The notes under the pieces are model-generated. The model was not told the DNA's origin, made no database searches, and saw only the letters and a program-made list of their open reading frames with translations. From NCBI GenBank assembly GCA_023269915.1, contig JAGDWZ010000048.1, forward strand, positions 1 to 37,318: a stretch of 37,318 bases of DNA, written 5' to 3'. How positions within the stretch are numbered: the first letter of the stretch is position 1; each line of letters begins with the position of its first letter. This document shows, piece after piece, positions 1 to 7,363 of the stretch. The position numbers and the translations under genes were made by a program. Origin of the DNA: Hydrogenobaculum sp. (GTDB lineage Bacteria; Aquificota; Aquificia; Aquificales; Aquificaceae).

Positions 1-329
1 AGCTGAAGGAATATGCCTTTATCTGGATTTGATTTATGCTCTAAGATAAAATAAAGCTCTATCTTTTTATCTGTGTCTTTTACATCTACTTCAAAGGCTA
101 AATCTAAGTATTTCTTTTTGCCTTCTATAGTATTGTATTTTTCTGTGTCTAACACTCTTATATTCTCTAAATTAAGATGGTTGGCTAGGGTTGGTTCATA
201 GGCTTGTAAGAATGTTTTTATGTTATCTGGATTTTTCATGATGAGCTTAAAAAGAATATCTGAAGATTGGATGTTTCTTAACTCTTCAATGTCTTTTAAA
301 TGTTCTGGTAGGTCTTCTTTTTCGTTCAT
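1..329 (-). CDS. Rpn-family (PD-(D/E)XK nuclease / putative transposase) protein, 5' part only, runs off the window
   Basis: Manual reverse-strand translation from ATG at 329: MNEKEDLPEHLKDIEELRNIQSSDILFKLIMKNPDNIKTFLQAYEPTLANHLNLENIRVLDTEKYNTIEGKKKYLDLAFEVDVKDTDKKIELYFILEHKSNPDKGIFLQ; open to the window edge; the D...E-x-K-like pattern (YLDLAFEV ... ILEHKS) is typical of Rpn/PDDEXK proteins. Confidence 0.75.
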   Translation of the reverse strand, partial: MNEKEDLPEHLKDIEELRNIQSSDILFKLIMKNPDNIKTFLQAYEPTLANHLNLENIRVLDTEKYNTIEGKKKYLDLAFEVDVKDTDKKIELYFILEHKSNPDKGIFLQ

Positions 330-335
330 AGGAAG

Positions 336-344
336 ATTATAACA
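336..344 (-). promoter_or_regulatory. Extended -10 promoter (TGT-TATAAT) 6 nt before the ATG of the Rpn gene, predicted leaderless
   Basis: Minus strand reads TGTTATAAT CTTCCT ATG; no SD. Confidence 0.5.
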
Positions 345-374
345 TTAATAAGTGTGTTAGTTTAGTAAATCTTG

Positions 375-522
375 ACAAGTATGCCACGCCCACAAGTCTA
401 CCACGGATTACAAGTATGCCACGGTTTACAAGTCTACCACGCCCACAAGTATGCCACGTTTTACAAGTCTACCACGTTTTACAAGTCTACCGCGGTTTAC
501 AAGTCTACCACGATCTACAAGT
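375..522. repeat. 17/18-bp tandem repeat (minisatellite), 8 full units plus a partial: ACAAGT(C/A)T(A/G)CC(A/G)CG(N3-4)
   Basis: Units at 375, 392, 410, 428, 445, 463, 481 and 499, plus ACAAGT at 517; units are 17 or 18 nt with a conserved ~13-14-nt core and a variable 3-4 nt tail. Confidence 0.95.
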
Positions 523-931
523 TTTGCAAATGTTCTTTTATTTTATTTATTGCTTTTTGCATTGTGGGTATATATATTTTGAGCTTTTCAAAGATTTTAT
601 CGGCTATTTCTTCGTGGTAAGTATGAGAAGTTAGATTTCTATAGTCTATAATTTCCAATAGGATTTTAGTATCTTCTGGTGTTAGGTAGCCTGCTACAAA
701 AAACTCTCTTATACAAGATTTTGGAGTACGACATTCTACACCTTCTTTGGATGACAAAAATTCTTTGATGGTCTTCCATAAGATTTCCACATTAAATTCA
801 AATCTTTGTATAGTAGAATCTCTAAAAAATTCAAAATCTTTTGAGCCTTTTGTTTCAAAAGCCCTATCGTAAGATTGTCTTAATCTCGAGAAAGCGTTTT
901 CTAAATCTATTAGCTTTTTTTCTAAACCCAT
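515..931 (-). CDS. hepT: HEPN-domain toxin, HepT-like / nucleotidyltransferase substrate-binding (HI0074-type) protein
   Basis: 138 aa; RNLTSHTY matches the RX4HXY HEPN motif; directly downstream of and overlapping a MNT gene. Confidence 0.85.
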   Translation of the reverse strand: MGLEKKLIDLENAFSRLRQSYDRAFETKGSKDFEFFRDSTIQRFEFNVEILWKTIKEFLSSKEGVECRTPKSCIREFFVAGYLTPEDTKILLEIIDYRNLTSHTYHEEIADKIFEKLKIYIPTMQKAINKIKEHLQNL

Positions 932-1212
932 TTTTTGGCAATATCTTTTATGGTTTTTGCAATATAAGGAGCATCTTTTAAGTCTACCAAATCCACTTTG
1001 TAAGGAAGAAGACTCTCTTCCAAAATATCCCTTATAACAGCCAAATCTTTATCAATATCCTCTTCTGTCTCAAAAGCCAAATCTATATCAGAATAAATAC
1101 TTTCTTTGCCAACAGCCCTTGAACCAAAAAGATATATAGCTACATTCCTGCCTTTAAAATAATCTTTTAGAAATCTCTTTAAATCTTCTATAGTACTTAT
1201 ATGACTTTCCAT
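922..1212 (-). CDS. mntA: Minimal nucleotidyltransferase (MNT) antitoxin, MntA-like
   Basis: 96 aa; GSRAVGKESIYSDID is an exact GSX10DXD nucleotidyltransferase motif; overlaps hepT by 10 nt. Confidence 0.87.
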   Translation of the reverse strand: MESHISTIEDLKRFLKDYFKGRNVAIYLFGSRAVGKESIYSDIDLAFETEEDIDKDLAVIRDILEESLLPYKVDLVDLKDAPYIAKTIKDIAKKWV

Positions 1213-1218
1213 AAGTCT

Positions 1219-1224
1219 ATTTTA
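1219..1224 (-). promoter_or_regulatory. -10-like TAAAAT 6 nt before the mntA ATG, predicted leaderless
   Basis: Minus strand: TAAAAT AGACTT ATG. Confidence 0.4.
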
Positions 1225-1235
1225 CATCAAAAACT

Positions 1236-1266
1236 TTGAAACAAACACTTTAAAAGGTTGTATAAT
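1236..1266 (+). promoter_or_regulatory. Promoter for the AMMECR1-nfi-murJ unit: TTGAAA (1236-1241), TATAAT (1261-1266), ATG at 1273
   Basis: Consensus -10 ends 6 nt before the ATG; 19-nt spacer; no SD. Confidence 0.5.
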
Positions 1267-1869
1267 AAAATCATGGACGTAAAAGATGCAAAAAAGCTTA
1301 TAAGATTGGCAAGGGAAAGCATAAAAACGCAGTTTGAAAACAAAGAACCCTTTGTGGATGAAGATATAAAAACAAAATTTGCAAAACCCCAAGGAATATT
1401 TACTACGTTAAACACTTACAAAGACCATCAGCTAAGAGGATGCATAGGGTTTGTAGAGGCAAGATACCCTCTTTGGTTGGGAGTTATTTATACTGCAAGG
1501 CTTGCAGCTTTTAAAGATCCAAGATTCGAACCGCTTAGAAAAGAAGAACTTGACAATATAGTCATAGAGTTAAGCATTTTAAGTATACCAAAACGCATAA
1601 CACCAGACCAAAAACACATATGCATAGGAAAAGATGGGCTTATAGTAAAATACGGCAATATAACAGGGCTTTTGCTTCCTCAGGTAGCCACAGAGTACAA
1701 TATGGACTGGGAAACATTTTTACAACACACATGCCTAAAAGCTGGTCTTCCAAAAGATTGCTACAAAAATCCACATGTGGAAGTCTACTCTTTTTCAGCG
1801 GAGGTTTACAAAGAACTAAGCCCAGATGGTGAGGTAATAAAAGAAGAATCTTCTTCATGCGGGACATAG
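1258..1869 (+). CDS. AMMECR1 domain protein (AmmeMemoRadiSam system protein A family); true start probably ATG 1273
   Basis: Contains LRGCIGF, IYTARLAAFKDPRFEPL and IELSIL motifs typical of AMMECR1. Confidence 0.9.
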   Translation: MYNKIMDVKDAKKLIRLARESIKTQFENKEPFVDEDIKTKFAKPQGIFTTLNTYKDHQLRGCIGFVEARYPLWLGVIYTARLAAFKDPRFEPLRKEELDNIVIELSILSIPKRITPDQKHICIGKDGLIVKYGNITGLLLPQVATEYNMDWETFLQHTCLKAGLPKDCYKNPHVEVYSFSAEVYKELSPDGEVIKEESSSCGT

Positions 1870-2489
1870 AAACATTAAAAAAAGAGCAGGTTGAATGCTC
1901 AAAATACATAATTCAAGAAGATTGTTTTAAGGATTTTAATACAATAGGCGGTGTAGATTTAACGTTTTTAAAAAAGAGCGGTAAAACAATAGGTATAGGG
2001 GCACTGGTGATACTTGATAAAGAAAAACATGTTTTACATGAGCACACTTACGAAGACTATGTGGATTTCCCTTACATACCTGGGTTTTTGAGCTACAGAG
2101 AATTTCCTATAATGGAAAAGCTTATAAAAACTTCAAAAATAGAGCCAGATATTTATATGATAGACGGCAACGGCATGCTTCATCCAAGGTTCTGCGGACT
2201 TGCCTCTTATTTTGGTGTAAAACTTGATAAAATCTCTTTTGGAGTGGCTAAAAAGCTCCTTATAGGCAATGTAAATGAAGATGGCTATATAACACTGGAT
2301 GGTAAAATCATAGGAAAAGCTGTTAAAACCAAAAAAAATACAAAACCTGTTTTTGTATCCGTAGGTCATAAGATATCCCTTGAAAGTGCTGTAAATATAA
2401 CCTTCAGCTTTTCAAAATATAGAATACCAGAACCCACAAGACTTGCTCACAACCTCTTAAAAAACCTAAGAAAAGAGGAAGAGCTTTGA
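1857..2489 (+). CDS. nfi: Endonuclease V
   Basis: GGVDLTF, PYIPGFLSYREFP, DGNGMLHPRFCGLASYFGV and GVAKKLLIG are endonuclease V family motifs. Confidence 0.93.
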   Translation: MRDIETLKKEQVECSKYIIQEDCFKDFNTIGGVDLTFLKKSGKTIGIGALVILDKEKHVLHEHTYEDYVDFPYIPGFLSYREFPIMEKLIKTSKIEPDIYMIDGNGMLHPRFCGLASYFGVKLDKISFGVAKKLLIGNVNEDGYITLDGKIIGKAVKTKKNTKPVFVSVGHKISLESAVNITFSFSKYRIPEPTRLAHNLLKNLRKEEEL

Positions 2490-3979
2490 TTTTTAAAAAC
2501 GCACTGTTTTTTTCTATAGCTGTTTTTATAAGTAGAATCCTTGGTTATATAAGAGATGCTGTGTTTGCATACTACTTTGGGGTTTCCTATCTATCAGATG
2601 CTTTTTTTATAGCTTGGAGATTGCCAAACACCTTAAGAAGGCTTTTGGGAGAAGGCGGTCTAAACGCATCTTTTGTACCCATATACGGGGAGCTTTACAA
2701 AAAGGACAAAGAACTGTCAAATAAGTTTTTTTCAGGGGTATTTTGGTATTTGGTTTTTATAAATATAATAATAATAACATTTACCATAATATTTGCTCCT
2801 TACGTAGTAAGGGTTATAGCCCCTGGCATTACAAATCCTTTGGCAATTGAAAAAGCATCAAGTTTTATAAGATTTTTGATAGTAAATCAGATGTTTTTTA
2901 GTATAAACGCCCTTCTTATGGGTGCTTTGAACGTAAGGGGTATATTCTTTAGAAGCGCTTTTACACAAGCTATTTTTAACATGAGTATGATTTTGTTTAT
3001 GCTTTTGTTTGCTTTTAAAATGAGTATATACGCAGCTATCTTTGGTGCTTTGATAGGCGGTGTTTCTCAAGTGCTCTTTTTGTTTGTAAAAGCCGTAAAA
3101 CTAGATATAAAGCTTAGCTTTTGTATAAAACTTACAGATGAGATAAAGCAGTTTTTCAAGATGCTTTTCCCAGCTTTGATTGGCTTTGGGGTAGCACAGC
3201 TTTCTTTTTTTGTGGATACGTTTTTGGCTTCTATGCTCGGAAAAGGCGTTATATCTTACATGTATTACGCAAATAGACTTTTCCAACTTCCCATTGGGCT
3301 TATGTCTGTAGGACTTGCCAACGCTTTGCTCTCATCTTTGAGTTTAGGAGAGAATAAAGCAAAAAGAACATCAGAAGCCCTTTCTGTTATAAGCCTTCTT
3401 ACAATCCCTGCAAGCTTTGGGCTTTCTTCCTTATCAAAGGATATAATAAACTTACTTTACCATCATGGGCTTTTCAACGAAAAAGATGTCCTAAACACAT
3501 CACACATATTAGCTATACTCTCTATTGGCATTACATTTTTCTCATGGCAAAAAATACTATCAAGCGCTTTTTTTGCAAACAAAGATACAAAATCCCCGAG
3601 TCTTTCTACATTTGTAGGAGTTAGCGTAGAGGGCATATCTGGATACATATTTGCTTTTTTGATGCATCTTTCTTTTATAGGACTTGCAATGGGTACCGTA
3701 TTATCCGGGCTTAGTTCTTTCTTGTTTTTAGTATGGCGTTCAAAAGGCGCTTTTATAGATGTAAATATGCTAATAAGCTCTTTTTTAAAAGCCCTAATAG
3801 GTGGTATTTTTATGAGTATATTTATACTATACTTTAAAGAATTTGTGCCTCACGCTTGGTTAAGAGTAGTTATTTTTATACCTCTTGGGGCTTTAGTATA
3901 TCTTTTATCGCTCTTTCTTCTAAAAGAACCTTTTACTATATCTATTTTTAAAAGCCTAAAAAACAAAGTCATCATGTGA
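2486..3979 (+). CDS. murJ: Lipid II flippase MurJ (MviN)
   Basis: 497-aa polytopic protein; SRILGYIRDAVFAYYFG, FFIAWRLPNTLRRLLGEGGLNASFVPIY. Confidence 0.95.
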   Translation: MIFKNALFFSIAVFISRILGYIRDAVFAYYFGVSYLSDAFFIAWRLPNTLRRLLGEGGLNASFVPIYGELYKKDKELSNKFFSGVFWYLVFINIIIITFTIIFAPYVVRVIAPGITNPLAIEKASSFIRFLIVNQMFFSINALLMGALNVRGIFFRSAFTQAIFNMSMILFMLLFAFKMSIYAAIFGALIGGVSQVLFLFVKAVKLDIKLSFCIKLTDEIKQFFKMLFPALIGFGVAQLSFFVDTFLASMLGKGVISYMYYANRLFQLPIGLMSVGLANALLSSLSLGENKAKRTSEALSVISLLTIPASFGLSSLSKDIINLLYHHGLFNEKDVLNTSHILAILSIGITFFSWQKILSSAFFANKDTKSPSLSTFVGVSVEGISGYIFAFLMHLSFIGLAMGTVLSGLSSFLFLVWRSKGAFIDVNMLISSFLKALIGGIFMSIFILYFKEFVPHAWLRVVIFIPLGALVYLLSLFLLKEPFTISIFKSLKNKVIM

Positions 3980-3985
3980 TAAATT
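3977..3985 (+). promoter_or_regulatory. Extended -10-like TGA-TAAATT overlapping the murJ stop, 6 nt before the ccdA ATG
   Basis: TGATAAATT ATTTAT ATG; no SD. Confidence 0.4.
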
Positions 3986-3991
3986 ATTTAT

Positions 3992-4843
3992 ATGGAAAAC
4001 GTGTCTATTTTAGCGGCTTTTTTGGCAGGTGTTATAAGCTTTTTATCTCCTTGCGTACTTCCTATAGTCCCGGCTTATCTATCGTATCTGTCTGGAAACG
4101 TCAGCGTAAAAACCGACAGGAATTTTGACATGGACGTACTTTTAGCATCTATATTTTTTGTGCTTGGTTTTACAGCAGTCTTTAGCATCATGGGTTTATC
4201 TGCTTCCTTTATAGGCGGGCTTTTTAGAGATTACTCTTCTTATATTAGCAAGATAGGTGGGGCTTTCGTAGTGTTTTTTGGACTTCATTTTTCTGGTGTT
4301 TTGATTAAAAAAGATTTTTTAAAGTACCTTGGGGCTTTTGAAGGATTTTTGTTTAGTTTTTATGCTTTTAAGATGATAGATTTAAAAACCTTCGAAGAGT
4401 TAAGCGCCGTGGTAAGCATAATATTTGCCCTATACATGCTAAACCTTCACAACATCCTCTATCAGCAGTTCAAACTTACTGATGATTCTAAGATAAGCAT
4501 GAATCAAAGAAAAGGATTTTTAAAATATGTGTTTGCTTTTACGGTGGGGCTTAGTTTTGCCTTTGGTTGGACTCCCTGCATAGGACCTGTGCTTGGCTCT
4601 ATACTATTCTACGCTTCCCAAGAAAGCACCCTTTATAAAGGAGCATATCTTCTTTTTGTATACTCCATGGGACTTGGTGTACCGTTTATAATATCCGGAG
4701 CTTTGTTTGGAGCTTTTATAGGATTTTTAAAACGCTTTAAAAGGGCTTTTGAACTAGTAGAAGTTGCTGGTGGCATCCTTCTGATACTAATGGGCGTCTT
4801 TTTAGTGCTTGGTAAAATCACCGTAATATCTTCTTTGATATGA
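3992..4843 (+). CDS. ccdA: Cytochrome c biogenesis protein CcdA (DsbD transmembrane family)
   Basis: VSILAAFLAGVISFLSPCVLPIVPAYLSYLSG and FGWTPCIGPVLGSIL redox-Cys motifs. Confidence 0.93.
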   Translation: MENVSILAAFLAGVISFLSPCVLPIVPAYLSYLSGNVSVKTDRNFDMDVLLASIFFVLGFTAVFSIMGLSASFIGGLFRDYSSYISKIGGAFVVFFGLHFSGVLIKKDFLKYLGAFEGFLFSFYAFKMIDLKTFEELSAVVSIIFALYMLNLHNILYQQFKLTDDSKISMNQRKGFLKYVFAFTVGLSFAFGWTPCIGPVLGSILFYASQESTLYKGAYLLFVYSMGLGVPFIISGALFGAFIGFLKRFKRAFELVEVAGGILLILMGVFLVLGKITVISSLI

Positions 4844-4883
4844 AAATATATTCTATATCAGTTCAAAATAGGCGTTAATGGTA

Positions 4884-4889
4884 TATAAT
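4884..4889 (+). promoter_or_regulatory. TATAAT 6 nt before the def ATG, predicted leaderless
   Basis: TGGTATATAAT ATTTAA ATG; no SD. Confidence 0.45.
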
Positions 4890-4895
4890 ATTTAA

Positions 4896-5411
4896 ATGCT
4901 TGAGATTGTTACCTTTCCAAACGATATCCTAAAGCGGAAAACAAATCCTGTAAAAAAAGTCGATGCTGAGATAAAAGAGATTATAAGTCAGATGAAAGAA
5001 ACCATGTACAAAAACGACGGTATAGGGCTTGCCGCTAACCAAGTAAATATACCTCTTAGCATAATGGTCATAGACACTACCTCAAGAGAAGAAGAACACG
5101 AAAAGTTTCAAGGAGTGCTTATAAACCCGACGTTAGTTGAGAAGGCTGGAGAAATTAAGTTCAAAGAAGGTTGTCTTTCTTTTCCCGGTCTTCAGGTGGA
5201 AGTTCTAAGAGCTAAAGAGGTCATAATAAAAGCTGTAAACGAATTTGAAGAAGAGGTAATGCTTCACCTTAGGGAGCTTCCTGCTATAGTCTTTCAACAT
5301 GAATTTGACCATCTTAACGGCATCACGTTTTTAGATAGATTGGGTGGTTTAAAAAAGCGCCTTGCTTTAGAAAAATATAATAAAAGCCTAAAAGAAAAAG
5401 TAGGTGCATGA
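4896..5411 (+). CDS. def: Peptide deformylase
   Basis: GIGLAANQV, EGCLSFPG and QHEFDHLNG motifs. Confidence 0.97.
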   Translation: MLEIVTFPNDILKRKTNPVKKVDAEIKEIISQMKETMYKNDGIGLAANQVNIPLSIMVIDTTSREEEHEKFQGVLINPTLVEKAGEIKFKEGCLSFPGLQVEVLRAKEVIIKAVNEFEEEVMLHLRELPAIVFQHEFDHLNGITFLDRLGGLKKRLALEKYNKSLKEKVGA

Positions 5412-5665
5412 ACGTTTATATTGAGAAGTTTTATAACTTTGAAGTAGATTATAGAAACTATAAGGTTTTAGGATACATAGATATAAACTTAGAAAACTCT
5501 GTAAGACTAAAGTACATAAAAGTTTTGCAAAACAAGCTAGACAATAGCCTATTTTTTCAAATGCCCACTTGTAAAGATTCAAAAAAGCCCTTTTTTGAGC
5601 TTTTGGACTCAAAAATATTAGAACACGTAAAGCAAAATGTTTTAAAGATGTTAACCGAAAAATGA
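5408..5665 (+). CDS. Small protein, possibly a divergent SpoVG-like domain
   Basis: 85 aa overlapping def and resB; pattern ...IKVLQNKLDNSLFFQMPTCKDSKKPFFELLDSKILEHVKQNVL resembles SpoVG (IKVIEG..GLFVAMPSRK...I.EAV). Confidence 0.55.
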   Translation: MNVYIEKFYNFEVDYRNYKVLGYIDINLENSVRLKYIKVLQNKLDNSLFFQMPTCKDSKKPFFELLDSKILEHVKQNVLKMLTEK

Positions 5666-7269
5666 GAAAATACATCACCAATACACTCTTGACCCTCACC
5701 GTAAGCCTTATACTTTGGCTAATATTTGCCATATATGGACTTTTTTATGACCACAACAAAGGACCCATATTTTATACAACATTTGGCATCGTATCTATTG
5801 TCTTTATATCATCTATTTTAAAACTCTTTTACGACGAGATAAAAGAGATCGTAAAAGAGTTAAAACAAGGAAAAGGGCTTTTTGATGTAATATACGACCT
5901 TTTATCTTCTTTGAAGCTGGCTTTTTTCCTCATGATTGCAATAGCTATATTTTCTATGCTTGGTTCCACGTACATAGAACAAGAACAACCGTTCAGTTTT
6001 TACGCCTCTAAATATGGAGTTAGCGAAGCTCATCTTATAATGACCCTTCACCTAAACAACGTATTTCACTCTTGGTACTACAGGATACTTTTATATCTTT
6101 TTGGTATAAACCTAATACTTTGCTCTATAAAAAGACTACCGCCAGTTTGGAGACATACTTTTGGAAGCGAACGTATATTAAAACTTGACGAAAAAGCAGA
6201 AAAACACTTAAAACCTATAAGCGCCACATCTCAAAAAGACCCCATAGAGATAGCTAAGTTTTTAAAATCCGAAGGTTTTAGGGTTTTTTACGAAGAAGAA
6301 AAAGATAAAAAATACATATACGCCGAAAAAGGAAAATGGTCTAGACTTGGAGTATACATAGTCCACATAGGTCTCATAATACTTCTGGCTGGGACTCTCA
6401 TCGATTCATACTTTGGAATAAGAGGCATCATGCAAGTCCCTGAGGGAGAAAAATCAAACTTGCTTATGAGCCTTGATTTGGCCTCAAACAAAGTTTATAA
6501 ACTACCCTTTTACGTGTATGAAAAAAGGTTTAAGATAATAACCTACGGCAAATCATCACCGGAGTTTGCTTCAGCGGTGAAGTCCTATGAAAGTTATATA
6601 TATATAATAAAAGGCAATAAAATAGTAAGCCAAGGTTCTTTAGCCGTTAATAGACCATATAGCTACGACGGCTACAACATATACCAAGCATCCTACGGAC
6701 TAACTGGTTTCCCAAAGGAAATGGAACTTATAGCCATAGACAAGAAAAAAGCAGCTTCCGGAAATCCGCAAAAAGCCCTTGCCGGTAAGGTAATCTTTAT
6801 GAATTCAAAATTTGCCATGTTCAAAGGTATAAGTCTTGAGATTTTAAAAAGCACTTTAAACATAGAAAATCCTCAAGCTGGGGCAAACGGCGATTTAAAA
6901 CCCGCTGTGATGTTAAAAGCCACATACAATGGAAAAACTTACGATGTGCCTGTGATATACAGTCCAAAACTTACATTGCTAGCTTATAACGAGATGCCAA
7001 ATATAAAAGACTTTCCATACGTATTTTTCATGGATAGCTTTGTACCTCAATACTTTTCCGGATTTCAAATATCTAAAAATCCTGGCACTTATATTATATG
7101 GCTTGGCTCCATCATTACTATACTTGGTATGATGCTGGCTTTTTACAAAGTAAATAGGAAAGTATGGGTAAAAATTCAAGGAAATGAGATTAAAATAGCC
7201 CTTTACTCACATAAATTTAAAGAAGAGTTTCAAAAAACATTCCTACAAAAATTAAAAACCGTGATATAA
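5662..7269 (+). CDS. resB: Cytochrome c biogenesis protein ResB
   Basis: SSLKLAFFLMIAIAIFSMLGSTYIEQ, GKWSRLGVYIVHIGLIILLAGTLI, NRPYSYDGYNIYQASYG are ResB motifs. Confidence 0.93.
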   Translation: MRKYITNTLLTLTVSLILWLIFAIYGLFYDHNKGPIFYTTFGIVSIVFISSILKLFYDEIKEIVKELKQGKGLFDVIYDLLSSLKLAFFLMIAIAIFSMLGSTYIEQEQPFSFYASKYGVSEAHLIMTLHLNNVFHSWYYRILLYLFGINLILCSIKRLPPVWRHTFGSERILKLDEKAEKHLKPISATSQKDPIEIAKFLKSEGFRVFYEEEKDKKYIYAEKGKWSRLGVYIVHIGLIILLAGTLIDSYFGIRGIMQVPEGEKSNLLMSLDLASNKVYKLPFYVYEKRFKIITYGKSSPEFASAVKSYESYIYIIKGNKIVSQGSLAVNRPYSYDGYNIYQASYGLTGFPKEMELIAIDKKKAASGNPQKALAGKVIFMNSKFAMFKGISLEILKSTLNIENPQAGANGDLKPAVMLKATYNGKTYDVPVIYSPKLTLLAYNEMPNIKDFPYVFFMDSFVPQYFSGFQISKNPGTYIIWLGSIITILGMMLAFYKVNRKVWVKIQGNEIKIALYSHKFKEEFQKTFLQKLKTVI

Positions 7270-7270
7270 T
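7262..7270 (+). promoter_or_regulatory. Extended -10 promoter (TGA-TATAAT) of tRNA-Phe, embedded in the last codons of resB
   Basis: TGATATAAT ends 10 nt before tRNA nt 1 and overlaps the resB TAA stop. Confidence 0.55.
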
Positions 7271-7280
7271 ATTAGGATAA

Positions 7281-7353
7281 GGCCCGGTAGCTCAGTTGGT
7301 AGAGCATACGGCTGAAAACCGTAGTGTCGGCGGTTCGATTCCGCCCTGGGCCA
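7281..7353 (+). tRNA. tRNA-Phe (GAA), CCA not encoded
   Basis: Cloverleaf: GGCCCGG/CTGGGCC acceptor, anticodon loop CTGAAAA between TACGG/CCGTA, T-loop GGTTCGATTCC; followed by CAT instead of CCA. Confidence 0.97.
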
Positions 7354-7363
7354 CATCTTATAT

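Noticed and set aside
375-522. CRISPR array interpretation of the tandem repeat
   Set aside because: Units are 17-18 nt with only 3-4 nt of variable sequence; no 25-45-nt spacers and no cas genes in the window
372-634. + strand ORFs of 82 and 72 aa (YKSTTFYKSTA..., LQVYHVLQVYRG...)
   Set aside because: Translations of the minisatellite running into antisense of hepT; no SD, two overlapping frames equally open, so repeat-derived rather than coding
1640-1909. Antisense ORF over AMMECR1/nfi (89 aa)
   Set aside because: Lies opposite well-supported conserved genes; no start signal or recognisable domain
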